Positions 54,346 to 62,333 of a stretch of 64,000 bases of DNA are shown in pieces. The stretch's first letter is position 1, and the number at the start of each line of letters is the position of its first letter. A program made the position numbers and the translations under genes. The notes below the pieces were generated by a model, which saw only the letters and a list, made by a program, of their open reading frames with translations, had not been told where the DNA came from and did not search any database. The DNA comes from Polaribacter sp. Q13 (GTDB lineage Bacteria > Bacteroidota > Bacteroidia > Flavobacteriales > Flavobacteriaceae), in contig NZ_CP074436.1 of assembly GCF_016858305.2 (NCBI RefSeq), positions 2,376,001 to 2,440,000 on the forward strand, read 5' to 3'.

Positions 54346-54801
54346 TTATGATTTTATTAATCCTTTTAGTAAATCGTATACAAAAAACAAACTAGCAACA
54401 AGTCCTAAACAAATGCTGTACCAGATACCTGTTCCAACCCATTGGTTTAATGATGTTCCTGCTTCTCCACCTTCTAATACTTTACCTTGTGTATCTAAAA
54501 CAGCATTATTATCTGCTAAAAAGTAAGCAAAAACTAATACTACACCCAAAACAGCTAGCCCTAATAAAGTCTTTTTTAAATTTTCAATATTTGTAAAAAG
54601 ACTAATTAAAGAAAGAATTAAAGTTGCACCAACTGCAAAGTACAGTAATATAGTAGAAAAAGTTACAATACTACCCACAGCCCCACTTAAGGCTCCTGAA
54701 TCTCCTTCATCAGTCATAAAAATTCTGATGAAGAGAAAAGCTCCTATTACAGCTATTACAGCTATAAATATATTTAAAATTTTTGATAAATTATTTTTCA
54801 T
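54346..54801 (-). CDS. Small four-TM membrane protein in the Exb operon
   Basis: A 151-residue protein with four helices: ILNIFIAVIAVIGAFLFIR, VTFSTILLYFAVGATLILSL, LLGLAVLGVVLVFAYFL and SICLGLVASLFFVYDLL. A polar loop rich in Gly/Glu separates helices 3 and 4. No named family is recognised. It lies between exbB (8 bp upstream) and the longer exbD (4 bp downstream), so it is co-transcribed and may be an extra motor subunit or assembly factor. Confidence 0.75.
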   Translation of the reverse strand: MKNNLSKILNIFIAVIAVIGAFLFIRIFMTDEGDSGALSGAVGSIVTFSTILLYFAVGATLILSLISLFTNIENLKKTLLGLAVLGVVLVFAYFLADNNAVLDTQGKVLEGGEAGTSLNQWVGTGIWYSICLGLVASLFFVYDLLKGLIKS

Positions 54802-54809
54802 AATATATC

Positions 54810-55532
54810 TTATTTTTTATATTTCACTAATAAATCTATCAATTGAATAGATGCATCTTCCATGTTATTTACAATACTATCGATTTTAGAAACGATATAA
54901 TTATAAAAAATTTGAAGAATAATAGCCACAACTAAACCAAATACAGTTGTTAATAAAGCTACTTTAATACCTACAGCTACAACACCAGGAGAAATATCAT
55001 TTGCTACTGCAATCATATCAAAGGCCTGAATCATACCAATTACCGTACCCATAAACCCAAGCATCGGTGCTAAAGCAATAAATAAAGATAACCAAGAAAT
55101 ATTTTTCTCTAAAAGTCCCATTTGAACACCTCCATAAGAAACTACTGCTTTTTCTGCAGCATCTACTCCTTCATCTACTCTATCTAAACCTTGATAAAAG
55201 ATAGATGCAACTGGTCCTTTAGAGTTTCTACAAACTTCTTTAGCAGCTTCTATACCACCAGAACTTAAAGCATCATCTACACTTGCTACTAATTTCTTAG
55301 TATTCGTTGTTGCCATGTTTAAATAAATAATTCTTTCAATTGCAATTGCTAAACCTAATATTAAGGCTACTAATACAATTCCCATAAATTCTGGGCCACC
55401 CTCAATAAAACGTTGTTTTAATTCTTGGTGGAAAGTTTTTGACTCTTCAGCTGCTTCTTGTGCGAAAGTTGATTGAATAGCTCCAAAAAACATAAATCCT
55501 GTTACGGATAGGACATTTACTACTTTTTTCAT
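54810..55532 (-). CDS. exbB: MotA/TolQ/ExbB proton channel protein
   Basis: A 240-residue proton-channel subunit. A signal-like first helix (VLSVTGFMFFGAIQSTFA) is followed by a charged stretch, then three core helices: ILGLAIAIERIIYL, WLSLFIALAPMLGFMGTVIGMIQAF (with the channel motif) and VALLTTVFGLVVAIILQIFY. SPGVVAVGIKVALLTT is typical. It forms the ring around ExbD. It heads the four-gene minus-strand operon ending with the short exbD. TATCTTTA at 55567-55574 (minus) is a possible -7 box. Confidence 0.93.
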   Translation of the reverse strand: MKKVVNVLSVTGFMFFGAIQSTFAQEAAEESKTFHQELKQRFIEGGPEFMGIVLVALILGLAIAIERIIYLNMATTNTKKLVASVDDALSSGGIEAAKEVCRNSKGPVASIFYQGLDRVDEGVDAAEKAVVSYGGVQMGLLEKNISWLSLFIALAPMLGFMGTVIGMIQAFDMIAVANDISPGVVAVGIKVALLTTVFGLVVAIILQIFYNYIVSKIDSIVNNMEDASIQLIDLLVKYKK

Positions 55533-55744
55533 CTTTGTTATAATTAATTTTTAATAGTTAACGGGTTAAAGATATTGATTTTCATCTCAAAAAAATAATA
55601 TCAAAGACAATTTAACTAAAATAATTAGAAAGAATTAATCTTCACTATCCTTTTGAGACTGCCAAGTAACAAAAAATTATTGAACATTTAAAAAAAAATT
55701 CAATCTATTTATCGTTAAAAAGGTGATTTTACCTAATAATATAT

Positions 55745-56791
55745 TTAAAAATGATAATTATCAGTTAATTCACCTCTTAATGATTTTTCAAAAAAATGTT
55801 TGAACTCATTCGCTGATAAGTTTTTATCTAATAAGTACATTAACTTGCCTATAGCAGACTCTGTAGTAATGTCTCTACCATTAATAACACCTATCTCCTT
55901 AAGCAACAAACTGGTATCATAATGTCCCATCATCACTCTACCACTTTTACATTGGGTAACATTTATAATTTTGACTCCTTTACCTATAGCTTCTTTAAGT
56001 AAAGCTATAAATTTATCAGAATTTGGCGCATTTCCAGAACCATAGGTTTCTAAAACTACTCCTTTTAAATTAGGTATATTTAAAATACTTTCTACTACCA
56101 AATTTGATATTCCAGGAAATAATTTTAAAATAACAACCTCATCAACTAAATTTTTTCTAACAATTAAATCCGTTTCTTCTGTTTCTAATTGATGGATTAA
56201 ATGCTCATTAAATTTAAGATGCACGCCACTTTCTGCTAATGGAGGTAAATTTAGAGAAGTAAACGCTTCAAATAATTCTGAACTTATTTTAGTTGTTCTA
56301 TTGGCTCTATATAATTTATATTCGAAATACAAACAAACTTCAGAAACTATTGGCTTTCCATTTTTATAGGCACATGCAACCTCTATAGAAGTAATTAAAT
56401 TTTCTTTTGCATCGGTTCTTAAATCTCCTATAGGCAATTGAGATCCTGTAAAAATAATTGGCTTTTGTAAATTCTCTAACATAAAACTGATAGCAGAAGA
56501 TGTGTATGCCATTGTATCGGAACCTGTCAAGACTACAAAACCATCAAATTTCTTATAATTTTCTTCAATAATTTCTACTATATCTATATAATAACGAGTA
56601 TTCATGTTTGATGAATCTATAGGTTCTTCAAAAGAAATACTTTCTATATTACAATTTAACTGTTGCAACTCGGGTATCTTTTCTACTATCTGACTAAAAT
56701 CAAATGCTTTTAATGCATTTGTTTTATAGTCTTTCATCATACCAATTGTTCCTCCTGTATATATCAGTAATATGTTCGGTTTTGTTGTCAT
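55745..56791 (-). CDS. ansA: Type I L-asparaginase
   Basis: A 348-residue cytoplasmic asparaginase that converts Asn to Asp and ammonia. The first catalytic Thr is in YTGGTIGMM (about residue 12-15), and the second is in VLTGSDTMAYTSSA. PIIFTGSQLPIGDLRTDAKENLI is conserved in type I enzymes. There is no signal peptide, which separates it from the high-affinity periplasmic type II. Its length is normal. It diverges from the yugP-like gene with 95 bp between. Confidence 0.95.
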   Translation of the reverse strand: MTTKPNILLIYTGGTIGMMKDYKTNALKAFDFSQIVEKIPELQQLNCNIESISFEEPIDSSNMNTRYYIDIVEIIEENYKKFDGFVVLTGSDTMAYTSSAISFMLENLQKPIIFTGSQLPIGDLRTDAKENLITSIEVACAYKNGKPIVSEVCLYFEYKLYRANRTTKISSELFEAFTSLNLPPLAESGVHLKFNEHLIHQLETEETDLIVRKNLVDEVVILKLFPGISNLVVESILNIPNLKGVVLETYGSGNAPNSDKFIALLKEAIGKGVKIINVTQCKSGRVMMGHYDTSLLLKEIGVINGRDITTESAIGKLMYLLDKNLSANEFKHFFEKSLRGELTDNYHF

Positions 56792-56886
56792 TTTGTCATT
56801 TTTATTCTATAAACAATAAATTGGAATACTTTATGTTGTAAATTTATCAAACAAAAATGATATAAAAATTTTAAACGATATAATTT

Positions 56887-57585
56887 ATGATAGGATTCTA
56901 TATTTTAATTGGCGCTATAGCTTTGGCAAGTTGGTTGGTTAGTAACACTTTAAAAAACAAGTTTAAGAAATATTCTAAAATTCAGCTTAGAAACGGAATG
57001 AGTGGTGCAGAAATTGCCACAAAAATGTTGGCTGATAACGGCATTTTTAACGTAAAAGTAATTTCTACTCCTGGTAGATTAACAGACCATTACAATCCTG
57101 CAGATAAAACGGTTAATTTAAGTGAATCTGTGTACAACCAGAGAAATGCGGCTGCGGCTGCAGTTGCTGCGCATGAGTGCGGACACGCCGTACAACATGC
57201 AAAAGCGTATAGTTATTTAACAATGCGATCTCAGTTAGTACCAATTGTAAGTGTTACTTCTAAATTCTCTCAATGGTTGGTAATTGGTGGTTTAATTATG
57301 GGAGCAGCTTCTGGAGCTACCGGAATCGGTTTTTACATTGCCATTGCTGGTTTAGTTTTTATGGGTTTTGCAACACTTTTTAGTTTTATTACTTTACCTG
57401 TAGAATATGATGCTAGTAATAGAGCATTAGCTTGGTTAGAAAACAACAACATGGTTTCTCAAGAAGAATTGGCTGGTGCTACAGATGCTTTAAAATGGGC
57501 TGCTAGAACGTATTTAGTAGCCGCTTTAGGTTCTTTAGCGTCTTTATTATATTGGGGTTTACAAATTTTAGGAGGAAGAGATTAG
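56887..57585 (+). CDS. Membrane zinc metallopeptidase (YugP-like)
   Basis: A 232-residue protein. It has an N-terminal helix, then AAHECGHAVQHAKAY, an HExxH-type site with His96, Glu97 and His100. A further Glu in VEYDASNRALAWLE may be the third ligand. Two more membrane helices (LVIGGLIMGAASGATGIG and YIAIAGLVFMGFATLFSF) and a C-terminal helix complete the fold. It belongs to the neutral zinc metallopeptidase family (PF04298). The substrate is unknown. A terminator follows. Confidence 0.92.
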   Translation: MIGFYILIGAIALASWLVSNTLKNKFKKYSKIQLRNGMSGAEIATKMLADNGIFNVKVISTPGRLTDHYNPADKTVNLSESVYNQRNAAAAAVAAHECGHAVQHAKAYSYLTMRSQLVPIVSVTSKFSQWLVIGGLIMGAASGATGIGFYIAIAGLVFMGFATLFSFITLPVEYDASNRALAWLENNNMVSQEELAGATDALKWAARTYLVAALGSLASLLYWGLQILGGRD

Positions 57586-57627
57586 CATCGCGGATGCTTT
57601 TTACACACACCGTAATCTTATTTTTAT

Positions 57628-57659
57628 AAAAAAAGCTTCTGTTTTCAGGAGCTTTTTTT
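57628..57659 (+). terminator. Rho-independent terminator after the zinc peptidase
   Basis: AAAAAAAGCTTCTG (57628-57641) pairs with 57646-57659 through one G-U pair and ends in seven T. An AGCATC/GATGCT stem near 57585-57600 precedes it. Confidence 0.85.
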
Positions 57660-57807
57660 ATTGCAGGAAACTTTTTATTGATTTCTAACATCTTATTTTT
57701 AGACACGAAATACTTGTTTAACCGAAATTTAACCCAGTTCATCAAATTTTGATTTTACAATTGTAACAAAAAAAGCATTTTTGAAGTCTAATGAAAAACT
57801 ACTTGCA

Positions 57808-60177
57808 ATGAAAACTTTAAAAATTACCATCTTTTTTTTCTTCGGAATATTACCTAGCTTTTCTCAACACAAAATAAGCGGAAAAATAGTTGATCAACAA
57901 CATCAAGTTTTACCTTATGCTAATATTGTTTTATATGAAACAGGAAGTAAAAAAAGCCCAATAGGAGCAGTTTCTAACGATAAAGGAATCTATAAATTAG
58001 AAAACATTTCTTCAGGAAAATATAGAATTGAAATTTCTATGTTAGGTTTCGAAACTGAAAACATTAAAGAATTTGATCTCAATTCTAATAAAACCTTCAA
58101 CAGAACTTTAAAAGAAGAATCTCAAACTTTAAATGAAGTTGTTGTAAAAAGCAAAAGACCTATCATAAAACAAACTGCAGAAAAGTTAATTGTAGATTTA
58201 GAAAAATCTGAAATGGTAAATACCAGCTTACAAGACGTTATGCGCAAAGTGCCTGGTGTTTTGGTAACTAATAACGGAATTTCTGTAGCTGGAAATAGTG
58301 GCGTTAGAATTCTAATCAACGGAAAAACGACAGAATATATGGATGTTGAAACGTTATTAAGAGATTTTCCTGCAGATAATATATCTAAAATTGAATTGGT
58401 AGAACAACCGGGCGCAGAATACGAAGCTTCTGGTACTGGTGCAATTATCAATATAATTTTAAAGAAAAATGTACAATTAGGAACTCATGGAAGTACAAAT
58501 CTTTGGGTTGGTGAAGATGAAGGCTTTGAGTATGGAGCAGGTTTTTCTATTGCTAGTTACAAAAACAAACTAAATTGGCAGACAAATGTAAATTACTCTC
58601 AACCAACTTGGCGAGATGATTTATTTTTAGATAGAACTGTAGAAAACGAAACCTACAATCAAGAAACAATAGAACCTAACAATCCTACGAGTTTTAACTT
58701 TGGCGGTAGCATCGATTATTATATTAACGATAAACATTCTTTTGGCCTTGGAGCACAAATAAGTTCTAGAAATTCCGATAGAATTACAAGTAGTAAAACC
58801 ATTATTACAGATGCAACTACAACCAACACATTGTTTTCTGAAAACAGTTTTGATACAAATCGTAAAAACTTTAATATCAATCCTTATTATCAGTACAAAA
58901 CAGAAACTGATAAATTAGTCATAGATTTTAATTATATAGATTATGCAAATGACAACGCCAATATATTATCTGAAACCCCAGGAAGTACAATTTCTTTTGA
59001 CGACAGAAAATACATACAAAACGGAAAGTATTCTATTAAAACATACAAAGCAGATTATACAAAAACATTTTCCGATAACTTAAAAGTAAGTGCAGGTACA
59101 CGTTACGCTAATGTAACTACTGATAATGATTTACAATCTTTTAACAATACAAATGGTACTTTCGAATTTGATGAAGATACAAGTAGTCAGTTTTTAATTG
59201 ATGAAAACATTTTTGCTTTGTATTCTAAAATAAATGCTACTGCCGGAAAATGGTCTTTTTCTGGAGGATTGCGTTATGAAAACAGTAATACAGATGGTAC
59301 TTCCATCTTTATGGATAACGGAACAGAAATAATAACCGTTAAAAAAAGACCAATTAAAAAAGTATTTCCAAGTGCTTCCGTTAGTAGAAAGCTGACTGAA
59401 GTCTTAGGAGCAAGTTTATCTTATAGTTATAGAATACAAAGACCTTCTTACAGTAGTTTAAACTCTTTTGAAACATATTTAGACCATTATTCTGCAGGTG
59501 AAGGAAACCCAAATTTAACACCAGCTTACACCAATAATTATCAATTTAATTTAACCTATGAAGGACAACCTTTTTTTACGATAGGTTATAGCAAAACAGA
59601 TGATATTATTTTTAAATTGATAAAACAAGATAACAAAACTGCACAAATACGTAGACAAGACGTAAATGTAGAAAACAGTGACAACTGGAATTTTAGATTA
59701 TTTGCTCCTTTAAATTTCACAAAAGGCTTAGAAGGTTATACTGGTTTTATTGTTACGAATAAAGAGTATCAATCTTCTACTTACGGCGTAGATTTAAACA
59801 AATGGAATTTAATTTGGTTTATACAAGCTAATTATCAATTACCTTGGGATGTTAATTTTGAATTAAGTGCAAATTACGGAACAGGTGCCTTAGAAGGTCC
59901 AATTGAAGTAGACTGGCTTGCTGGATTGGATTTTTCTTTCGGTAAAAAGTTCTTAGACGATAAACTAAAAGTAAATCTAGGTTTTAACAAAATGCTAAAC
60001 AGAGGATTTATTGGGACTATTGATTATGGAAATGGACTAGCTGCTGTTAACAGCAATGGTTCTAGACAAAACATTCAATTAAAGATGGTGTATAGTTTTG
60101 GTTCTAAATTTGGAAAGAAAAAAGAGAGTAGAAACTCTAATAACGATGAAGAAAATAGAATTGGTGATGATAATTAA
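57808..60177 (+). CDS. Outer-membrane beta-barrel protein with CarboxypepD domain
   Basis: 789 residues from the ATG at 57808, which begins a signal peptide (TLKITIFFFFGILPSFSQ). An upstream TTG lacks that property. Residues about 22-105 form a CarboxypepD-regulatory-like domain (HKISGKIVDQQHQVLPYANI, SGKYRIEISMLGFE). A plug-like region follows (DVMRKVPGVLVTNNGISVAG, GVRILINGK, IELVEQPGAEYEASGTGAI). The rest is a barrel of the OMP_b-brl_3 type ending LKMVYSFGSKFG. The tail is Asn/Asp/Glu-rich. It looks TonB-dependent-receptor-like, but no TonB box is evident. The next two genes form a two-component system. Confidence 0.9.
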   Translation: MKTLKITIFFFFGILPSFSQHKISGKIVDQQHQVLPYANIVLYETGSKKSPIGAVSNDKGIYKLENISSGKYRIEISMLGFETENIKEFDLNSNKTFNRTLKEESQTLNEVVVKSKRPIIKQTAEKLIVDLEKSEMVNTSLQDVMRKVPGVLVTNNGISVAGNSGVRILINGKTTEYMDVETLLRDFPADNISKIELVEQPGAEYEASGTGAIINIILKKNVQLGTHGSTNLWVGEDEGFEYGAGFSIASYKNKLNWQTNVNYSQPTWRDDLFLDRTVENETYNQETIEPNNPTSFNFGGSIDYYINDKHSFGLGAQISSRNSDRITSSKTIITDATTTNTLFSENSFDTNRKNFNINPYYQYKTETDKLVIDFNYIDYANDNANILSETPGSTISFDDRKYIQNGKYSIKTYKADYTKTFSDNLKVSAGTRYANVTTDNDLQSFNNTNGTFEFDEDTSSQFLIDENIFALYSKINATAGKWSFSGGLRYENSNTDGTSIFMDNGTEIITVKKRPIKKVFPSASVSRKLTEVLGASLSYSYRIQRPSYSSLNSFETYLDHYSAGEGNPNLTPAYTNNYQFNLTYEGQPFFTIGYSKTDDIIFKLIKQDNKTAQIRRQDVNVENSDNWNFRLFAPLNFTKGLEGYTGFIVTNKEYQSSTYGVDLNKWNLIWFIQANYQLPWDVNFELSANYGTGALEGPIEVDWLAGLDFSFGKKFLDDKLKVNLGFNKMLNRGFIGTIDYGNGLAAVNSNGSRQNIQLKMVYSFGSKFGKKKESRNSNNDEENRIGDDN

Positions 60178-60185
60178 TATCTTTG
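60178..60185 (+). promoter_or_regulatory. -7 box of the sensor kinase gene
   Basis: TATCTTTG, an exact TAnnTTTG match, straddles the stop of the barrel gene and ends 6 bp before the kinase ATG. The kinase may thus have its own nearly leaderless transcript. Confidence 0.6.
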
Positions 60186-60191
60186 TTTAAG

Positions 60192-61196
60192 ATGAATACA
60201 AAACTAAATAAATCTGATTTTTTAATTTTAAGTTCTTACTTTATTGTCTCATTTATTCTTCAAGGAAAAGGGTATTTAGATAGAGGCGCTTTAGTACGAG
60301 AATATTTTATAGATTTCCCTGTAGAAATTATAAGCGTTACAAGTATTATCTTTTTATTCACTTTTTGGCTTATTCCAAAAGTTGTAGCACAAAAAAAATA
60401 TATTTTATTTTTAGTTTACGGACTTCTAATTTTAATTTTTATAACAGGAATCGATTACGTTATAGGTTTTTGGTCGGGCGCAAATAATTGGGATAAATTT
60501 CCAAAAGGTATTAATTTAATTTTACTATTAATAAGTCTAGGTACGCAACAAGCTGCATTTCCGTTTGCTTTATTTCTAGCTAAAAAATTCTATGAAGGTC
60601 AAACCGAATACTTAAAAATTGAAAAACAACAAAAAGAAAACGAATTAAAATTATTACGTTCGCAAATAGACCCTCATTTTTTATTCAATAATTTAAATAC
60701 TTTAGATAGTTTAATTGATAGTAATCCCGAAAAAGCAAAAGAATACATTAATAGATTATCTTTAATTTACAGATATTTAATAAAAACGAAAGATGCCGAA
60801 GTAATGGAACTTTCTTCAGAAGTTGAATTCGCAAAAAATTACATTTTTTTAATAAATACTAGATTTGGTGATGATTATGAGTTCACTATTGAAGAAAACA
60901 CTTCTTTGGTTGATAAATTTATACCAACAGGAGCCATACAAACTTTATTAGAAAACGTTGTAAAGCATAACAAATCAGACGGAAACAACCCGATAATAAC
61001 AACAATTAAAATTAATGATGGTTGGTTAATTATTACCAATTCTAAATCTAAAATAAACTCTAAAGAAGAATCTTTTGGTACCGGTTTAGAAAACTTAAAA
61101 ACACGCTATAAATTGCTTTCCGATGAAAAAATAAAAATTACTGATATCGAAACAAAGTTTGAAGCTTTTATCCCCATCATTAAGTTAAGTAATTAA
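60192..61196 (+). CDS. LytS-type sensor histidine kinase
   Basis: 334 residues from the ATG at 60192. Four membrane helices (about 11-26, 45-62, 70-90, 108-131) form the sensory part. The dimerisation/phosphoacceptor segment RSQIDPHFLFNNLNT carries His162. The HATPase core has VPTGAIQ-like TGAIQTLLENVVKHNKSDG and a G box FGTGLENLKTRY. These are the features of the His_kinase/LytS family. No extracytoplasmic domain is evident, so the signal may be membrane-borne. Its partner LytTR regulator lies 109 bp downstream. The barrel gene is upstream. Confidence 0.9.
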   Translation: MNTKLNKSDFLILSSYFIVSFILQGKGYLDRGALVREYFIDFPVEIISVTSIIFLFTFWLIPKVVAQKKYILFLVYGLLILIFITGIDYVIGFWSGANNWDKFPKGINLILLLISLGTQQAAFPFALFLAKKFYEGQTEYLKIEKQQKENELKLLRSQIDPHFLFNNLNTLDSLIDSNPEKAKEYINRLSLIYRYLIKTKDAEVMELSSEVEFAKNYIFLINTRFGDDYEFTIEENTSLVDKFIPTGAIQTLLENVVKHNKSDGNNPIITTIKINDGWLIITNSKSKINSKEESFGTGLENLKTRYKLLSDEKIKITDIETKFEAFIPIIKLSN

Positions 61197-61203
61197 AGTA
61201 GTT

Positions 61204-61247
61204 GTCATATCTAAATGAACCTTTTCAGCGATTGAGAAATCTCATAA
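61204..61247 (+). repeat. Short dispersed repeat remnant (GTCAT...AATCTCATAA)
   Basis: GTCAT at 61204 and CGATTGAGAAATCTCATAA at 61229-61247 belong to the same GTCATT...AATCTCA type of repeat as 12254-12295. It fills the gap between the kinase and regulator genes. Confidence 0.5.
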
Positions 61248-61305
61248 CTTATTTATTATTGTGTATTTCTATATATAGTTGAAATGAAACTAAAAAACAT
61301 TAAAC

Positions 61306-62070
61306 ATGAATATTTTAATCTTGGAAGACGAAATTCCGGCATATCAAAAACTAACAAAATGTTTAAACAGTTTTTTTGATATAAAAATCACTCACGATTG
61401 GGGAAGATCTATTGTAGATGGAAAAAAGTTTCTAAAAGAAAATTCATACGATTTTATTTTGTCTGATATTCAGTTGTTAGATGGTACTTCTTTTGATTTA
61501 TTTAATAATTCAAAAATTGAAGCGCCAATTATATTTTGTTCTGCACATGACGATTATTTATTTCAGGCATTTAACACAAACGGAATTGCATATATTTTAA
61601 AACCTTATTCTCAAACCGATTTTGACAAAGCCATTCATAAATATCAATCTTTATTTAATAAAGGAGATTACAATCCTTTAAACAACAGTACCATTGATGC
61701 TTTAAAATCTGCTTTACAGGAAGAATACACAACATATAAAAAACGATTTGTAATAAAAAAAGCATCTGGAATTCAATTGTTAAATGCAATAGATATTGCT
61801 TTAGTTTCTGCTTCTGGTGATTTTTGCTTAGTGATTGATAAAGATGGAAAACGCCATACAATATCACAAAATTTAGGAAGTATGTATCTGCAATTAAACC
61901 CTAAAAAGTTCTTTAAAATTAATAGAAGTGAAATTGTAAACATCGATTTTATAGAGAAAATAGAAAGTCATTTTAAAAATCGATTGCTGATTTCTGTAAA
62001 ACAACACAAAGAAAAAGTAATGACAAGCTCTTCTACAACTGCAGATTTTAGAAAATGGTTGGAGAGTTAA
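61306..62070 (+). CDS. LytTR-family response regulator
   Basis: 254 residues. The receiver has the acidic pocket LEDE (7-9), phosphoacceptor Asp54 (ILSDIQLLDG), Ser/Thr in IIFCSAHDDY and Lys in YILKPYS. The C-terminal LytTR DNA-binding domain shows KKRFVIKKASGIQLLNAIDI and KFFKINRSEIVNIDFI. It is the likely partner of the kinase. Its target could include the upstream barrel gene, by analogy with other such loci, but no repeat-type LytTR site was identified. Confidence 0.92.
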   Translation: MNILILEDEIPAYQKLTKCLNSFFDIKITHDWGRSIVDGKKFLKENSYDFILSDIQLLDGTSFDLFNNSKIEAPIIFCSAHDDYLFQAFNTNGIAYILKPYSQTDFDKAIHKYQSLFNKGDYNPLNNSTIDALKSALQEEYTTYKKRFVIKKASGIQLLNAIDIALVSASGDFCLVIDKDGKRHTISQNLGSMYLQLNPKKFFKINRSEIVNIDFIEKIESHFKNRLLISVKQHKEKVMTSSSTTADFRKWLES

Positions 62071-62140
62071 AAAAATCAAGATTTTTAGAATCTAGACTTA
62101 ATTGATATGCTCTAATTTTAAAAATTAGAAAGAATTTTTC

Positions 62141-62250
62141 CAAACAAGTTTAGCCTAGATTGAAACCTTTCGACTTCGCTCAAGACAGGCTTTATCCTTT
62201 TTTTGAGAGACGAAAAAAAGATATAGTGAAAAGCTGGAAATAGCTTCAAA
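62141..62250. repeat. Composite dispersed repeat, copy B
   Basis: CAAACAAGTTTAGCC, CCTTTCGACTTCGCTCAAGA with CAGGCT, TTATCCTTTTTTT, CGAAAAAAAGATATAGTGAA and GCTGGAAATAGCT repeat the order of copy A (38728-38855), with different inner loop lengths. It lies between the convergent response-regulator and lepA genes. Confidence 0.8.
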
Positions 62251-62253
62251 AAA

Positions 62254-62281
62254 AAACCTTCTTGATTTCTCAAAAAGGTTT
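62254..62281 (-). terminator. Rho-independent terminator of lepA
   Basis: Minus-strand stem: 62271-62281 pairs with 62254-62264 (AAACCTTCTTG-like, one mismatch) around an ATTTCT-type loop. The run of A before 62254 becomes the U tract on the minus strand. Confidence 0.8.
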
Positions 62282-62333
62282 CTATATTATTTATTTAGTC
62301 TTGATTCTTAGTTCTAAAAATCTTATTATTTAC

